A DNA stretch of 64,000 bases. It comes from UBA9926 sp913064795 (GTDB lineage: Bacteria > Pseudomonadota > Gammaproteobacteria > Pseudomonadales > Azotimanducaceae). Under the pieces are notes generated by a model. It did no database searches and was not told the DNA's origin. It saw only the letters and a list, made by a program, of their open reading frames with translations. The stretch covers positions 682,001-746,000 of the forward strand of contig JBJKZD010000010.1 of the NCBI GenBank assembly GCA_045560765.1, read 5' to 3'. How positions within the stretch are numbered: the first letter of the stretch is position 1; every line of letters starts with the position of its first letter. Below, in pieces: positions 18,325 to 29,227 of the stretch. The translations under genes and the position numbers were made by a program.

Positions 18325-20554
18325 AACACAACGACATTCTGGCTGAAATTCAAGCGTTTAGGCGGCCCCGCTATCTAGACGCGGGTTTTTGAAGCTTTCT
18401 GGTGCCGCTGGCGGCGGCCTACTGCTCGCTGCAGCGTTGCCGAGTTTCTCTGAAGAATCCCCGACCCTCGTGGGCTCTGCCGAACTCAATGCCTACGTGC
18501 AGGTTCGTGGTGACGGCAAAATTATTATCTACTCGGGCAGTCCAGAAATGGGTCAAGGCATTAAGACGTCCTTGCCCATGATCGTGGCGGAGGAGATGGG
18601 GGCGAATTGGGATGATGTAGAAGTGGTTCAAGCGCCGGAGGTCAATACCGAGCTTTATGGCCGACAGTCGACCGGCGGCTCTTACACGCTCTATTTAAAC
18701 TGGAATTTGATGCGAGAGATGGGCGCAACCGCGCGAGATATGTTTATCGCGGCGGCGGCCGTCACTCTAGAGGTACCACGCTCAGAGCTCAAAGCTGAGG
18801 GGAGTCAGGTGATCCACCTCCCGACGGGTCAGATACGCACCTTTGGGCAATTGGCGGCGCTCGCCCATAAGCAGCCGGTGCCCGATAAAGAAACGCTGGT
18901 GTTTAAAGATCGGGAAGACTACCGAATACTCGGGCAATCCATCAGTCAGGTGGATTCTTTAGAGATTGTGACGGGAATCGGTGACTACGGGATCGACACC
19001 AAGGTGCCCAATATGCTCTACGGATGCTACGTTAAGTGTCCTGCAGTGGGTGGAACCTTGATATCGGTCAATGTTGATGAAATCAAACAGGCGCCCGGTA
19101 TCGTTGATGCGTGGGCCATCAAAGGCAACGGCAATGTGCGAGAGCTGATGGATGGCGTTGGGATTGTAGGTACTGATACCTGGTCAGTGTTTAAGGCTCG
19201 GCAAAGCCTTGAGATTGAATGGGACAAAACGAAGGCTTCAAAGGACAGCTGGCAGGCATTCTCGGCATTTGCCGAAGCCCAAGGCCAAACCGGTGATAAG
19301 GTGGTGGTGGATGAGGGCAGCGTTGATGCCGCATTTGCTGACCCAGATCACAAGGTATTGAGTCAGCTCTATGAATATCCTTACGTCAGCCACTTGTGTT
19401 TAGAGCCGATGAACTGCACCGCTGATTTTCGGACAGATGAGGATGGGCGGGATCATCTTGAACTCTGGTTGCCAACTCAGAGCGGCCCTAGGGTCCAAGA
19501 CATGGCCAAATCCCGGTACGGTCTCGAAAAAGATCAAGTCAGTATTCATATGAAGCGAATGGGTGGCAGTTTTGGGCGCCGCACGAGTCAAGAGTACGTC
19601 ATTGAAGCCATTGAGCTTTCTAAACGCGCTGGCCGGCCAGTCAAGCTAACCTGGAACCGAGAAGACAGTGTTCGATACGACTTCCTGCGAGAAGGGGGTT
19701 TCACACGTATCAAGGGTGCCGTTGATGCCGCTGGCAAAGTGGTCGCCATCGAAGAGCATGTCATTGGCGTGGCCCCTCGGGGCACACCCTCGCGATTTAC
19801 CGGTCCCTGGCCGTCAGCTTTTCCGTTTTCAACCATGGAGAATATTCGTGCTTCACTGACGACGCACCAGATGGATACCCCAGTTGGGCCATGGCGCGCG
19901 CCCTATTCAAATACCCACGCCTTTGCGTCTCAAAGTTTTTTTGACGAACTCGCGACCCTTGCGGCCCGAGATCCGGTCGAATTGATAATCGAGCTTATGG
20001 GAGAGCGCCGCTGGGTTACTCCGGATGACGTTCGAGCGCTGAACACGGGCCGAGCCATTGATGTGATTGCGGCGGCAGCCAAACGTGCCGATTGGGGCCG
20101 ATCAATGCCAAAAGGTCAGGGCTTGGGCTTCGCATTTTACTTCTGCCATGCGGCCCATGTTGCTGAGATCGCCGAGGTCAGCGTTGATGCGAATGATCGG
20201 GTGACCTTGCACAAGGTCACGGCCGTGGTGGATGTGGGCCCGATCATTAATATGAGCGGTGCGATGTCTCAGGTGCAGGGGGCCATTATTGATGGCTATA
20301 GCACGATGGCAGGTCAGAAAATCACGATGGAAGAGGGCCAAGTTGAGCAGACGAACTTGGATCAATATCCGGTGCTTCGTATTGGTCAGGCACCAGAGGT
20401 TGATGTGCAATTTATCCAGAGTGATTTTGATCCAACGGGTTTGGGAGAGCCGGCTTTGCCGCCACTGGCGCCAGCGGTGGCCAATGCGATTTTTGCCGCG
20501 ACGGGACGAAGGGTTCGTAAAATGCCGATTACTGATGTCGGTTTCAGCGTCTAA
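18321..20554 (+). CDS. iorB: Molybdopterin large subunit (isoquinoline 1-oxidoreductase beta-like), apparent frameshift in the Tat signal
   Basis: From an ATG overlapping the iorA stop, the first 14 codons read M-K-H-N-D-I-L-A-E-I-Q-A-F-R, then the frame meets a stop at 18390. One base missing in CCCC (18366-18369) would join this to L-S-R-R-G-F-L-K, a Tat signal followed by a hydrophobic Ala/Gly/Leu core. The long frame runs on to 20554, and the corrected product has 744 residues, normal for IorB. It shows the Mo-cofactor domain features, including G-R-Q-S-T-G-G-S, G-G-S-F-G-R-R and the terminal G-L-G-E-P-A-L-P-P. It would be a periplasmic hydroxylase or aldehyde oxidase. Without the correction only a TTG at 18389 is available, which would discard the Tat motif. 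No Mo-insertion (XdhC) gene is adjacent. Confidence 0.85.
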
Positions 20555-20680
20555 AACTGAGTTAAGGTTATCAGTGCTAGGCCACCAGTAGGACTAGCGA
20601 CTGAACAGCTTTAATGTAATAGGATTGTGCAACCAACCCTTAAGGTGTTAATCGTACAAGTGACTAAGAGGAGTCTTTTG

Positions 20681-21082
20681 ATGAGCGATCGAATCCAAGG
20701 AAGCTGTTTGTGTCAAGCAGTGCAGTTCGAAGTGCCCGCACAACCACTTGTACAGACCTTGTGCTTTTGTACTGATTGTCAGGTCATTAGTGGGGCGAAC
20801 AGCTACACCGCGTATGTCGTACCCATAGCGGACTTGGTGCGTCTCAGAGGTGAGCCTGGACACTACGCTGTCTTGTCCGACAAGGGCCGGACCAATACGC
20901 GATACTTCTGTCGTGATTGCGGAAGTCGGTGCTGGGCTGAACTTGAGTCTGGAGTTGCCAGCGTCAATGGAATGGCCATCGACGGCGGGTCGCACTTCAA
21001 ACCGACACACAATCATCGAAGGAACAATGCGCCCACTTGGTGTGCTATCGATGAAGGACTTGAAGAACTGCCGGTCAGCTAA
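20681..21082 (+). CDS. GFA/CENP-V-family zinc protein (glutathione-dependent formaldehyde-activating-like)
   Basis: The 133-residue product has the family zinc ligands: G-S-C-L-C (Cys9, Cys11), C-F-C-T-D-C and Y-F-C-R-D-C-G. The founding member was reported to speed S-hydroxymethylglutathione formation, but most members have no proven role. I start at ATG 20681, which follows AAGAGGAG; an upstream in-frame ATG at 20627 would add 18 residues without a ribosome-binding site. It sits between the Mo hydroxylase and the giant surface protein, and is not linked to frmA, which lies 10 kb away. Confidence 0.85.
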   Translation: MSDRIQGSCLCQAVQFEVPAQPLVQTLCFCTDCQVISGANSYTAYVVPIADLVRLRGEPGHYAVLSDKGRTNTRYFCRDCGSRCWAELESGVASVNGMAIDGGSHFKPTHNHRRNNAPTWCAIDEGLEELPVS

Positions 21083-21324
21083 TCCTGACCAATTGCACGT
21101 GTTTTCCTTTATCTCCCCAAACTTTTCTTAGTGTCTATCTACAACTCAAAGCGGAGTTGATCCCCAGAGTCGTTTTGTTTTTTAGGTATATCTTAAGGAG
21201 GAGCAATTAGAGTTGTCAGAGAGCAGGTGATTGAGCAGATTTGATCTGCATAAGTTATGGCTTTAAACACTTGTCTTGTCCTTCATACTAGTTTGCAATG
21301 AATTAAAAATACTCAGGTCTGGTA

Positions 21325-24300
21325 ATGATAAACCTTCTCTTAAAAATTCTGTTCGGGGTAGCGCTTCTTTTTCTACCACCTGTCATTAATGGCAACAATC
21401 CGGAGACGGAAGAGTTTGCCTTGGATCTCGACGGGGATGGACGCGTGCAGCCCCTAACTGATGGCCTTTTAGTCATACGCTATCTGTTTGGTTTTGAAGG
21501 TGATGCGCTGTCTAAAAACGCTTTGGGCGAAGGCGCAGAGCGCACAAGTGGGGAGGCGATTGTTAATTATGTCGAAAATAACCGAGAAGCTTTAGATTTT
21601 GACTTAGACGGAAAAGTTGAGCCTCTAACCGATGGGCTGATATTAATTCGCTACCTGTTCGGGTTCTCAAATGAGAGCCTGATTCTCAACGCGTTAGGAC
21701 AAAACGCTACCAGGAAGTTGCCCAAAGAAATTATTGATTCAATAGGTACTCTGATCGACAGAGACAGAGACGGTTTCATAAATTCAAGAGATTATTTTCC
21801 CGATACTGCTGCTGAATCACTTGATACTGATCGTGACGGAATAGGTAATAACTCCGATGATGATGACGATGGTGATGGTGTCAGTGATAGGGTGGATGCC
21901 TTTCCGCTCGACCGTTCGGAGTCCCTTGATACAGATCTGGATGGGATAGGGAATAGTGCAGACTCAGATGATGATAATGATGGCGTATTAGATGATAACG
22001 ATTGGGCGCCTCTGGACGCGTCAGAGTTCAGGGATTCAGATGGCGATGGGTTAGGTGACCAACTAGACCCTGATGACGATAATGATTTTGTGCCTGATTC
22101 GCTGGACCTTGCACCGCTTGATTCAAGCTTATCTGGCTCTACCCGGTTTAATTTCGACAGCTCTAGTTCGCTAGGTTTATCTACTGAGCTTGTTGAGGTG
22201 ACTCAGTCCGATGATGGGTCTTTTTTCAAGCAGTCTGGAACATCAGCGAAGTTTGGTCTGACGTCTGACAACATTTCAAATGTCATATCCTTTGATTCAA
22301 ATGGAAACCTCCTAGCCTCTCCAATTTCATCAAGCTCAACTCTATTCGTTGCAGAGGCGCAGTTAAGCCCGGATAAGAAATTTCTCTACCTATTTACCAG
22401 TGCTCATATTCAAAGAGCTATAGATGGGCTAGATAATGAGGAGTGTTCGATTTATAGGATACGTTTGCACGACCAGTCGTTTAGCTGTCTTTTGTTGACG
22501 AAAGATGGTGACATTGAACCGTCTCTTCTGATTCGGAATTATGCGGCTGACTTCGGACGAGGAGCAATGGATTTCCGCGCTGATGGTGCTGCGGTAATGC
22601 AGGGGTTTAATTGGAATCGGATACTGCCCGCCAACGTTAGTGGAGGAACAAACAGCACGATTGCTTGGTACATGGACTCTGTCGGTGAGTTAACGCCCCT
22701 AAGAACAGATGATTATCATTATGTGACCGGAGTGGCATGGCTGAACGACTCTTATTTTTTGTCGGTCGAACAACCTGTATCACTAAATGGAGAATTCGCG
22801 CCTGATGGTAGGCTAATTGTTTGGGATGCGGAGACACTGAATGTAGTTAAGGTTATCAATAACTCAGAGAACTTATCTGGTTTGCCAACAAGTCAAGGGA
22901 TGTCGAAGGATGCTGAAACCCTGCACATAGCACACCTTGAAATAGATCCTGAGTCATTTACAGCAAAGCCTTCACCCAGAGATAATTTCGTCGTCGTTTC
23001 AGCTGACAGACAATTGTCATTGCAGCTGGGCGTTACGAACGTTGGGTGTAACGATGGGCGAGGGTCAAAATGGTTTGTTGACGATATACCCTTCGATGGT
23101 CCAGAACAGGGGATCTGGCTTGAACTCAGTGACTGCGAAGTTGATGTCAATGCCTTTAAGTACGATAAACAATCAGGATCTGGTACAGATATTAAGTACC
23201 GTCCACTTGCCTTCTCTAAAAATTATATTCTCTATAAAAAACAGATGCGTTCGCCTTACACGTTAGTCTCTATCGATGGTCAAGCCTACGAGTGGACAGA
23301 CTCATACGATGGCGAAATCAAAGTTCTGTTGCAGGGAAACCTTGGATTAATCTCGATTAGATACCAGGACCCGACACCTCAAGGTATAGATTTTTTGCCA
23401 TCAGACGAGCTCTTAGAAATGTCCCGCGAGGCCTTTGCAAACGGCCAGGATGGCGGTGTTAATCTTGACTTTGTTTACGAAGACTTTTTTGGCGAACAAC
23501 TTAGCGAAACGATTTACCTTCGCTACTTTGATTTAAAGGATCTGGAAAATGGCCAATTTCGATTCCTGCAAGCGCCTCTTTCTGCCAGTGAGGGCTTCTG
23601 CATCGCTGATATTGAACAGAATCAGAGCCGTTGCAGCGAACTAGAGGGTTACGATGTGAGGGTCGAAGATACAACGGCAGGTAATCCTGGCGTTAGAACC
23701 CAAGCCATCATAGAGGAGAAAATGTTCGTCTGGTTCAAGGATTCGAGCGACGACGTTTATTATGAGGCTTCCGCAGAGATTACTGATTTCCTTGCAAGAG
23801 GAGACGATGCCCTGACCGTCAGCCTGAGTAATGTTGGAGGCGGCGACGCCACTGCAATTTCTCAGGCGCTCAAGTTTGACTTTGATAATTATCTGGAAGT
23901 GGCAGATGTCGGATTAAAACGACTCCAAGACTCTGATTCCTCAGCAAGGTTGCAGCTGGATTTTGGAAAACAACTTTCATCGGTGGTTGGTCTTCCTCCG
24001 GTTTCCCTAGAGGCCAGGGGTGGTGGTGCGGTAGTGATGGCTGAGAGCTATGCGGTTTCTGAGAGTCGTCACAGTTTAGTCTTGGAGTTCCCTGGCGAGT
24101 CCTTGGCGGGAGATAAGGAGTTTGATCTTACGTTCCCGGAGGGTTTTTTCCTGCGTGACGATAATCGTCGCTTCAAACCCAAAGAAGCGCTGTCGTTGAC
24201 GCTGTGCGTTTTCGACTATGACTGTGATGGTGTGCTTGATGACGAAGATGTGTTTCCCGAGGATTCAGCTGAATCAGTGGATTCAGACTCAGATGGAGTG

Positions 24301-27300
24301 GGGGACAATGGAGATGCCTTTCCTGGTGATGCGTCTGAGACAAGCGACTTTGATGGCGATGGCGTCGGAGATAATGCGGACGAAGACGACGATAATGATG
24401 GGGTCAATGATTTAGAGGACGCGTTTCCCCTAGACGCTGCAGAAAGTGCTGATACGGACGGTGATGGCGTTGGAAATAACTCAGATTCAGATGATGATGG
24501 AGATGGACGAGCGGACGAATTTGATGCATTCCCTCTTGACGGGGGTGAGTCTGACGACACAGATAACGATGGCCTAGGCAATAATGCTGACTCTGATGAT
24601 GACGGGGACGGCGTCTCCGATGATGAAGATGCGTTTCCACTTGATTCGAGCGAAACTCACGACACTGATGGCGATGGTATAGGTGACAATGCCGATGAGG
24701 ACAGCCCAGTTGCGATCAAGCGTCCCCTGATCGAGTTTGGTTTAGCCAACACCGTGATTCCCGAAGATGTCGGAACAGCGGTTGTAACAGTAAGGCGCCT
24801 CTTCTCCGATGAAGGTAATGTTTCAGTTTCCTATGAAACCGAGCCATCCAGTGCATTGCCTGATACAAACTACGAGTCGGTTTCGGGAACCCTGTCATGG
24901 TCAGACGGTGATAAAACCCCAAAGCAAATTGAAATTCCCATCTTAGATGACTCCAATCAAAGTGACATTGAATATTTAGGTTTTGGTTTAAAGCTACATT
25001 CAGCAGAAAACGCTGATTTAGGAAAAAGCGAAACGTTGGTGTTGATACTCGAGGATGAGTTGGGTGATCTACCCAAGGAATCTCTGGGTGTGATTCAGCC
25101 AGTAGGTTATGGATTGAAGGTCGAAGAAGGAGAGGCAATTGAAATCCCGTTTGTACGCTTCGGAGGAAGCGCTGGGGAGGTCCAGGTTGAATTTGACTAC
25201 GGGTTCGTCGGAGCTTTTATTAACCAAGCAGACAGTGTTTCCGTGGAGTTTCTCCCAGAGCCTAGACTGTCTTGGAAGGATGGACAGCAAGATATCCAGT
25301 ATTTAACGGTCGAAGTTCCGGGCGATGCTATTAGTGAAGAGAACCAGTTCCTATTTATCCGAGGGAGATATCAAGCAGAGGTTCAAGGTCAGTGGCAAGA
25401 AATCACGACGGGGACTGTGCTAACGGTGGTTGATGATGACCCGACTCCAAAAGAAGGGAGGATTGTACCTTTCGATCGAGTTACCCGGTTGATAGAGGGT
25501 GATGAAAGAGTTATTGGATTTAATCGGGTGGGTGGTACTGCGGGAGAACAGATCCTGAATCTAATTGAGGTTTACACCTCTCCTCAGCTCCAATTGGATG
25601 ATTATACCTTTAGCTCAACGCAACTGGTCTGGGCCGATGGCGAGGGCGGATCCAAAGAGGTGGCAGTATCAACAAAGCAAAATACTGTGTGGGAGCCTAC
25701 TAAGTTCTCGGTCTATGATGTGAGCCTTCAAGATGGTTCTCAGTTTGCCGACTACCCTCTGCGAGTCTACATCTTTGAAGATGACCCGGATTCTAGAGAT
25801 TCAGATGATGATGGCGTAGTTGACGCGAACGATGCTGATAAGGACGACGATGGCGTTCTGAATTGGTTTGACCGATTCCCTCTCGATGAAAATGAATATA
25901 TAGATTCTGATAATGATGGTGTTGGTGACAACGCGGACGTTTTCCCTAACAACGCTGATGAGATTGAAGACTCAGATGGTGACGGTGTCGGTAATAATGC
26001 TGATGATGATGATGACAATGATGGCGTCGATGATGCGAATGATGCTTATCCGCTTGATGCAACCCGTTCCGAAGATGATTCTGAGGACGTAACGCCTGAA
26101 TTGGTACCAATTTCCCAGTCCCTCGTTGAGCTCGCTTTGGGGCATGTCGTTGTCGATGAGTCTTACTCAGAAAATTTGCGCATACCCGTGCATCGATTGT
26201 TCGATGATAGTTCGCAAGTAAAAGTTGCTTATAAGACACAACCGATCACTGCAGTGGGGGGCATCGACTTTGCTGAGGCAGAGGGTGAATTGGAGTGGCA
26301 AGCGGGCGAGAAGGATACTAAATTCATCGATTTGAGAGTGTTTGATAACGCGGATGCAGGCCAAACTGGGTTTGTCTATTTTCGAGTTCAATTAACTGCT
26401 GTGGATTCAGATAACTTGGTTGTCGGACGGGATCAGATGCTCGTTTCGATTCGAGACAACGAGCGGTTTGATCAACCAGCCAAATATCCCGGAAAAGTTG
26501 AGGCTCGTGCATACGATTACAGGATGATACAAGGTGGTGAGATAGAGCTTTTATTTGACAGATTCGATGGTGCTGATGGGGAGCTCTCAATAGACCTTCA
26601 TTTGGTATTTGATGAACGGAGTTTTCTTAAGAAATCAGCCACCAGAAACGTCAATTTATCCAAGGATCAACTTTTTTGGGCAGCAGGGGAAACAGGGACC
26701 AAAGGTGTGACTTTTCGTGCACCAAAGGAGGAAGGCGATAGTTTTAGCGGGTTTGGCCAATATCAAGTTTTTTGGACCCTACGACGCCCAGATGGTGTTT
26801 TACTCACTTCTCCATACTCCGTTGTTATCGACGTCGTTTCGGAAACTATAGAGGAAGGCACGAGCTTCTTTCTCCCTACTGAGAATTTCACCAGGGCTGT
26901 CGAGAATGAATTTGGAGTTCGATTTGGATATACACGCCTCGGTGATGTGGAAAGCTCAGCATCGTTGGTCATGAACCCAGTTAGCAACTCGGCCATCGAT
27001 GGCGACGATTTCATTTCTGAGGGTGCGGTAAGCTTTGACTGGCAAATTGGTGAGGCGGGAACAAAGTATGCTTCGGTGCAGTTGGTTGATGATGAGGTCA
27101 ATGAACCTTTTGAAGTAATGTTGGCTGAAGTACCCGAAGCGGATCCAGGGCTGCGGTTAGGCGTTATTTTCGATAATGATGCTAGTGGAGATTTTGATGG
27201 GGATGGGTTTCTAGACCACAGTGACCTTGATGATGATAACGACGGTTTTGCCGATGAAGTTGATAGATTTCCTTTTAACGCTGGAGAGTCTCGAGATACG

Positions 27301-29139
27301 GATGGAGACGGGAAAGGTGACAATTCAGATTCTGATGATGATGCAGACGGTCTCGTAGACGATGAAGACAATTGTCCATTAATAGCGAATGCGGATCAGA
27401 AAGATTTCGATGGTGATGGTTGGGGGGATTTGTGCGATTCAGATGGAGAGCTTTCTTGGGCCGTGGACAATACAAGCTCGCTTCAACTCGAAATCGATAA
27501 CATAGACGATCTCTTCCAGGTTATTAAGGTTTCAAGTAATGAAGAACAAATTATTCAAGAGTTTGGGTCGGGCTCTGTAGATCTTTATCCGCATATTGAC
27601 GAGGGCGAAACACTGATTCGACTGAGATTGCGGAACAGCGGGTCAGGTTGGACATATGGTTGGAAACTTCTAATTGACGGAGAAGATGTAGCCAACGACC
27701 GCTGCGGCGAGAGGGGGCAAACCGGTTGCAGAAATAACGAAAATTCAATTGGTGTTGTCTACGAGGCTACTCTTAGATTTTATAAGAATGACATGGATCA
27801 GGATGGTGTTGTCGATTCAGAAGACGCTTTCCCTAACGATACCAGTGAATCTAAAGATTCTGATGGTGATGGAGTTGGTGACAATAGTGATCAAGACGCA
27901 GATGGAAACGGGGAAGTAGACGAGGCCGAGGGAGTCCTGTCAAACCGTCAGTTTAAGCTAGCCCTTCTTGAGGAGCCCTTCATAAATATCAGAGTGGCTT
28001 CAATTTACCCGGATCCAGATGCAAATGATGTTACGGTGGCTGTCGAGAGATGGGGCGACTTGTCGACAGAAGTTTCAGTTCCTTTTCGAACGCTAGCAGG
28101 GGCTGCAAAACCCGGAGTGGACTTCAGCGGAGTCTCTGGGTCGTTGACCTGGGTAGCAGGTGATGGTGCTCCAAAGTTGCTCACGATAGACCTCTTGCCC
28201 GGGTTTAATCATGGGTTGAAAGAGTTCTATCTAGAACTAGAAAGTGGAGAAGGATATCTATTGGGAACTCACAGAGCGTCGATCGGGATCGCTCGGACTC
28301 CAGTAAGAGATGCTGACTGGGGAGGTTTCATCGACTTCACCAGTTACGGTCAGGTCGCCCTCGAGGGCTCTAATTCAAACCGGATAGAGTTAAGTCGATC
28401 GAACGGATCAATGGGTGCCGTCAGTGTAGATTACGAGGTGCTTAAACGCGATGGAGTAAATTTTGAAGGTACTATCCGTTGGGAGAGTGGCGATTCAACT
28501 TTGAAAGCGATTATCCTGGATCTACCTGATGACGATCTTCCCAGCCAACGGTTTGATGGCACGGTTTTTATTAAATTATCGAATTTAGAATCAGAGCACG
28601 GCGCTATATTGGGAAGCGGTCTCCCCATGGTTGATAGTGAGCGGACCAATCGAGTAACCGTTTTCGATGATGAAGGTTACACAGAGACTTTGGCGGCACC
28701 GTTTCCTTATCGAAATTACGTTAACGTTGCGCAAAATTCGTATGATTTGAGGTTGCTGCGATTTGATTCTGGTAAAGGAGAAGTTTCTTTAAAGGTGAAC
28801 TTAGCATCTCTGAGGGATGATGCGGAATTAGCTGGAATCGCCGATCAGTTCGAGGTTCAGTGGGATGATGGAGAGATAGTTCACAAAACCATCTCTCTGT
28901 CGGCTCAGCCTCTTCGGTTTAGCACCCAATATAGTGAGAATGCTGGGTTTCTTGTGGTTCGTGAATTTGACGCTTACAACGCCTCGTTAGAAAGCTCGGA
29001 CACCGATGGAGACGGTATATCAGATCTTGATGATTGGGATCTCGACAATGATGGAATCCCTGATTATCTAGATGAAGACGCTGATGGAGATGGCGTAATA
29101 AATAGCGAGGATGAGGACCCGTATAATCCAGATGTCTAA
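21325..29139 (+). CDS. Giant secreted or surface protein: dockerin-like EF-hands, thrombospondin-3 repeats and Calx-beta domains
   Basis: The 2604-residue product has an N-terminal hydrophobic signal. Two dockerin-like calcium repeats (D-x-D-G-x-G/K followed by L-T-D-G-L-x-x-I-R-Y-L-F-G-F) come at residues about 30-60 and 90-120. Thrombospondin type-3 aspartate-rich repeats occur at about 146-266, 966-1126, 1489-1586, 1954-2036, 2154-2198 and at the very end (2559-2604). Between the blocks are several beta-sandwich units of Calx-beta type, with Y-x-T-x-P-x-S-A near their starts and S/T-W-x-x-G-D near residues 1190, 1630 and 2270. No LPxTG, autotransporter barrel or PEP-CTERM end is visible, so the export route is open. 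It is a likely calcium-stiffened adhesin or matrix protein. Base composition is clearly AT-richer than the neighbours, suggesting transfer. Confidence 0.85.
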   Translation: MINLLLKILFGVALLFLPPVINGNNPETEEFALDLDGDGRVQPLTDGLLVIRYLFGFEGDALSKNALGEGAERTSGEAIVNYVENNREALDFDLDGKVEPLTDGLILIRYLFGFSNESLILNALGQNATRKLPKEIIDSIGTLIDRDRDGFINSRDYFPDTAAESLDTDRDGIGNNSDDDDDGDGVSDRVDAFPLDRSESLDTDLDGIGNSADSDDDNDGVLDDNDWAPLDASEFRDSDGDGLGDQLDPDDDNDFVPDSLDLAPLDSSLSGSTRFNFDSSSSLGLSTELVEVTQSDDGSFFKQSGTSAKFGLTSDNISNVISFDSNGNLLASPISSSSTLFVAEAQLSPDKKFLYLFTSAHIQRAIDGLDNEECSIYRIRLHDQSFSCLLLTKDGDIEPSLLIRNYAADFGRGAMDFRADGAAVMQGFNWNRILPANVSGGTNSTIAWYMDSVGELTPLRTDDYHYVTGVAWLNDSYFLSVEQPVSLNGEFAPDGRLIVWDAETLNVVKVINNSENLSGLPTSQGMSKDAETLHIAHLEIDPESFTAKPSPRDNFVVVSADRQLSLQLGVTNVGCNDGRGSKWFVDDIPFDGPEQGIWLELSDCEVDVNAFKYDKQSGSGTDIKYRPLAFSKNYILYKKQMRSPYTLVSIDGQAYEWTDSYDGEIKVLLQGNLGLISIRYQDPTPQGIDFLPSDELLEMSREAFANGQDGGVNLDFVYEDFFGEQLSETIYLRYFDLKDLENGQFRFLQAPLSASEGFCIADIEQNQSRCSELEGYDVRVEDTTAGNPGVRTQAIIEEKMFVWFKDSSDDVYYEASAEITDFLARGDDALTVSLSNVGGGDATAISQALKFDFDNYLEVADVGLKRLQDSDSSARLQLDFGKQLSSVVGLPPVSLEARGGGAVVMAESYAVSESRHSLVLEFPGESLAGDKEFDLTFPEGFFLRDDNRRFKPKEALSLTLCVFDYDCDGVLDDEDVFPEDSAESVDSDSDGVGDNGDAFPGDASETSDFDGDGVGDNADEDDDNDGVNDLEDAFPLDAAESADTDGDGVGNNSDSDDDGDGRADEFDAFPLDGGESDDTDNDGLGNNADSDDDGDGVSDDEDAFPLDSSETHDTDGDGIGDNADEDSPVAIKRPLIEFGLANTVIPEDVGTAVVTVRRLFSDEGNVSVSYETEPSSALPDTNYESVSGTLSWSDGDKTPKQIEIPILDDSNQSDIEYLGFGLKLHSAENADLGKSETLVLILEDELGDLPKESLGVIQPVGYGLKVEEGEAIEIPFVRFGGSAGEVQVEFDYGFVGAFINQADSVSVEFLPEPRLSWKDGQQDIQYLTVEVPGDAISEENQFLFIRGRYQAEVQGQWQEITTGTVLTVVDDDPTPKEGRIVPFDRVTRLIEGDERVIGFNRVGGTAGEQILNLIEVYTSPQLQLDDYTFSSTQLVWADGEGGSKEVAVSTKQNTVWEPTKFSVYDVSLQDGSQFADYPLRVYIFEDDPDSRDSDDDGVVDANDADKDDDGVLNWFDRFPLDENEYIDSDNDGVGDNADVFPNNADEIEDSDGDGVGNNADDDDDNDGVDDANDAYPLDATRSEDDSEDVTPELVPISQSLVELALGHVVVDESYSENLRIPVHRLFDDSSQVKVAYKTQPITAVGGIDFAEAEGELEWQAGEKDTKFIDLRVFDNADAGQTGFVYFRVQLTAVDSDNLVVGRDQMLVSIRDNERFDQPAKYPGKVEARAYDYRMIQGGEIELLFDRFDGADGELSIDLHLVFDERSFLKKSATRNVNLSKDQLFWAAGETGTKGVTFRAPKEEGDSFSGFGQYQVFWTLRRPDGVLLTSPYSVVIDVVSETIEEGTSFFLPTENFTRAVENEFGVRFGYTRLGDVESSASLVMNPVSNSAIDGDDFISEGAVSFDWQIGEAGTKYASVQLVDDEVNEPFEVMLAEVPEADPGLRLGVIFDNDASGDFDGDGFLDHSDLDDDNDGFADEVDRFPFNAGESRDTDGDGKGDNSDSDDDADGLVDDEDNCPLIANADQKDFDGDGWGDLCDSDGELSWAVDNTSSLQLEIDNIDDLFQVIKVSSNEEQIIQEFGSGSVDLYPHIDEGETLIRLRLRNSGSGWTYGWKLLIDGEDVANDRCGERGQTGCRNNENSIGVVYEATLRFYKNDMDQDGVVDSEDAFPNDTSESKDSDGDGVGDNSDQDADGNGEVDEAEGVLSNRQFKLALLEEPFINIRVASIYPDPDANDVTVAVERWGDLSTEVSVPFRTLAGAAKPGVDFSGVSGSLTWVAGDGAPKLLTIDLLPGFNHGLKEFYLELESGEGYLLGTHRASIGIARTPVRDADWGGFIDFTSYGQVALEGSNSNRIELSRSNGSMGAVSVDYEVLKRDGVNFEGTIRWESGDSTLKAIILDLPDDDLPSQRFDGTVFIKLSNLESEHGAILGSGLPMVDSERTNRVTVFDDEGYTETLAAPFPYRNYVNVAQNSYDLRLLRFDSGKGEVSLKVNLASLRDDAELAGIADQFEVQWDDGEIVHKTISLSAQPLRFSTQYSENAGFLVVREFDAYNASLESSDTDGDGISDLDDWDLDNDGIPDYLDEDADGDGVINSEDEDPYNPDV

Positions 29140-29227
29140 TCTTTAATTTAATCAGAAAAATACTTGCCCTATTAGGGTTTGCAGGTTGAATTAATCTATA
29201 AATCGAGTATTTGAGGAAAGGCAGTAA

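Noticed and set aside
24216..24581. Ser/Pro-rich protein on the minus strand
   Set aside because: It is the antisense of an Asp-rich TSP3 repeat block; the codon pattern (GAT/GAC read backwards as ATC/GTC/TCA) explains the frame.
26763..27371. Minus-strand 202-codon frame inside the giant gene
   Set aside because: It has low-complexity Ser content, no start signal and no family; the plus-strand frame fully explains this DNA.
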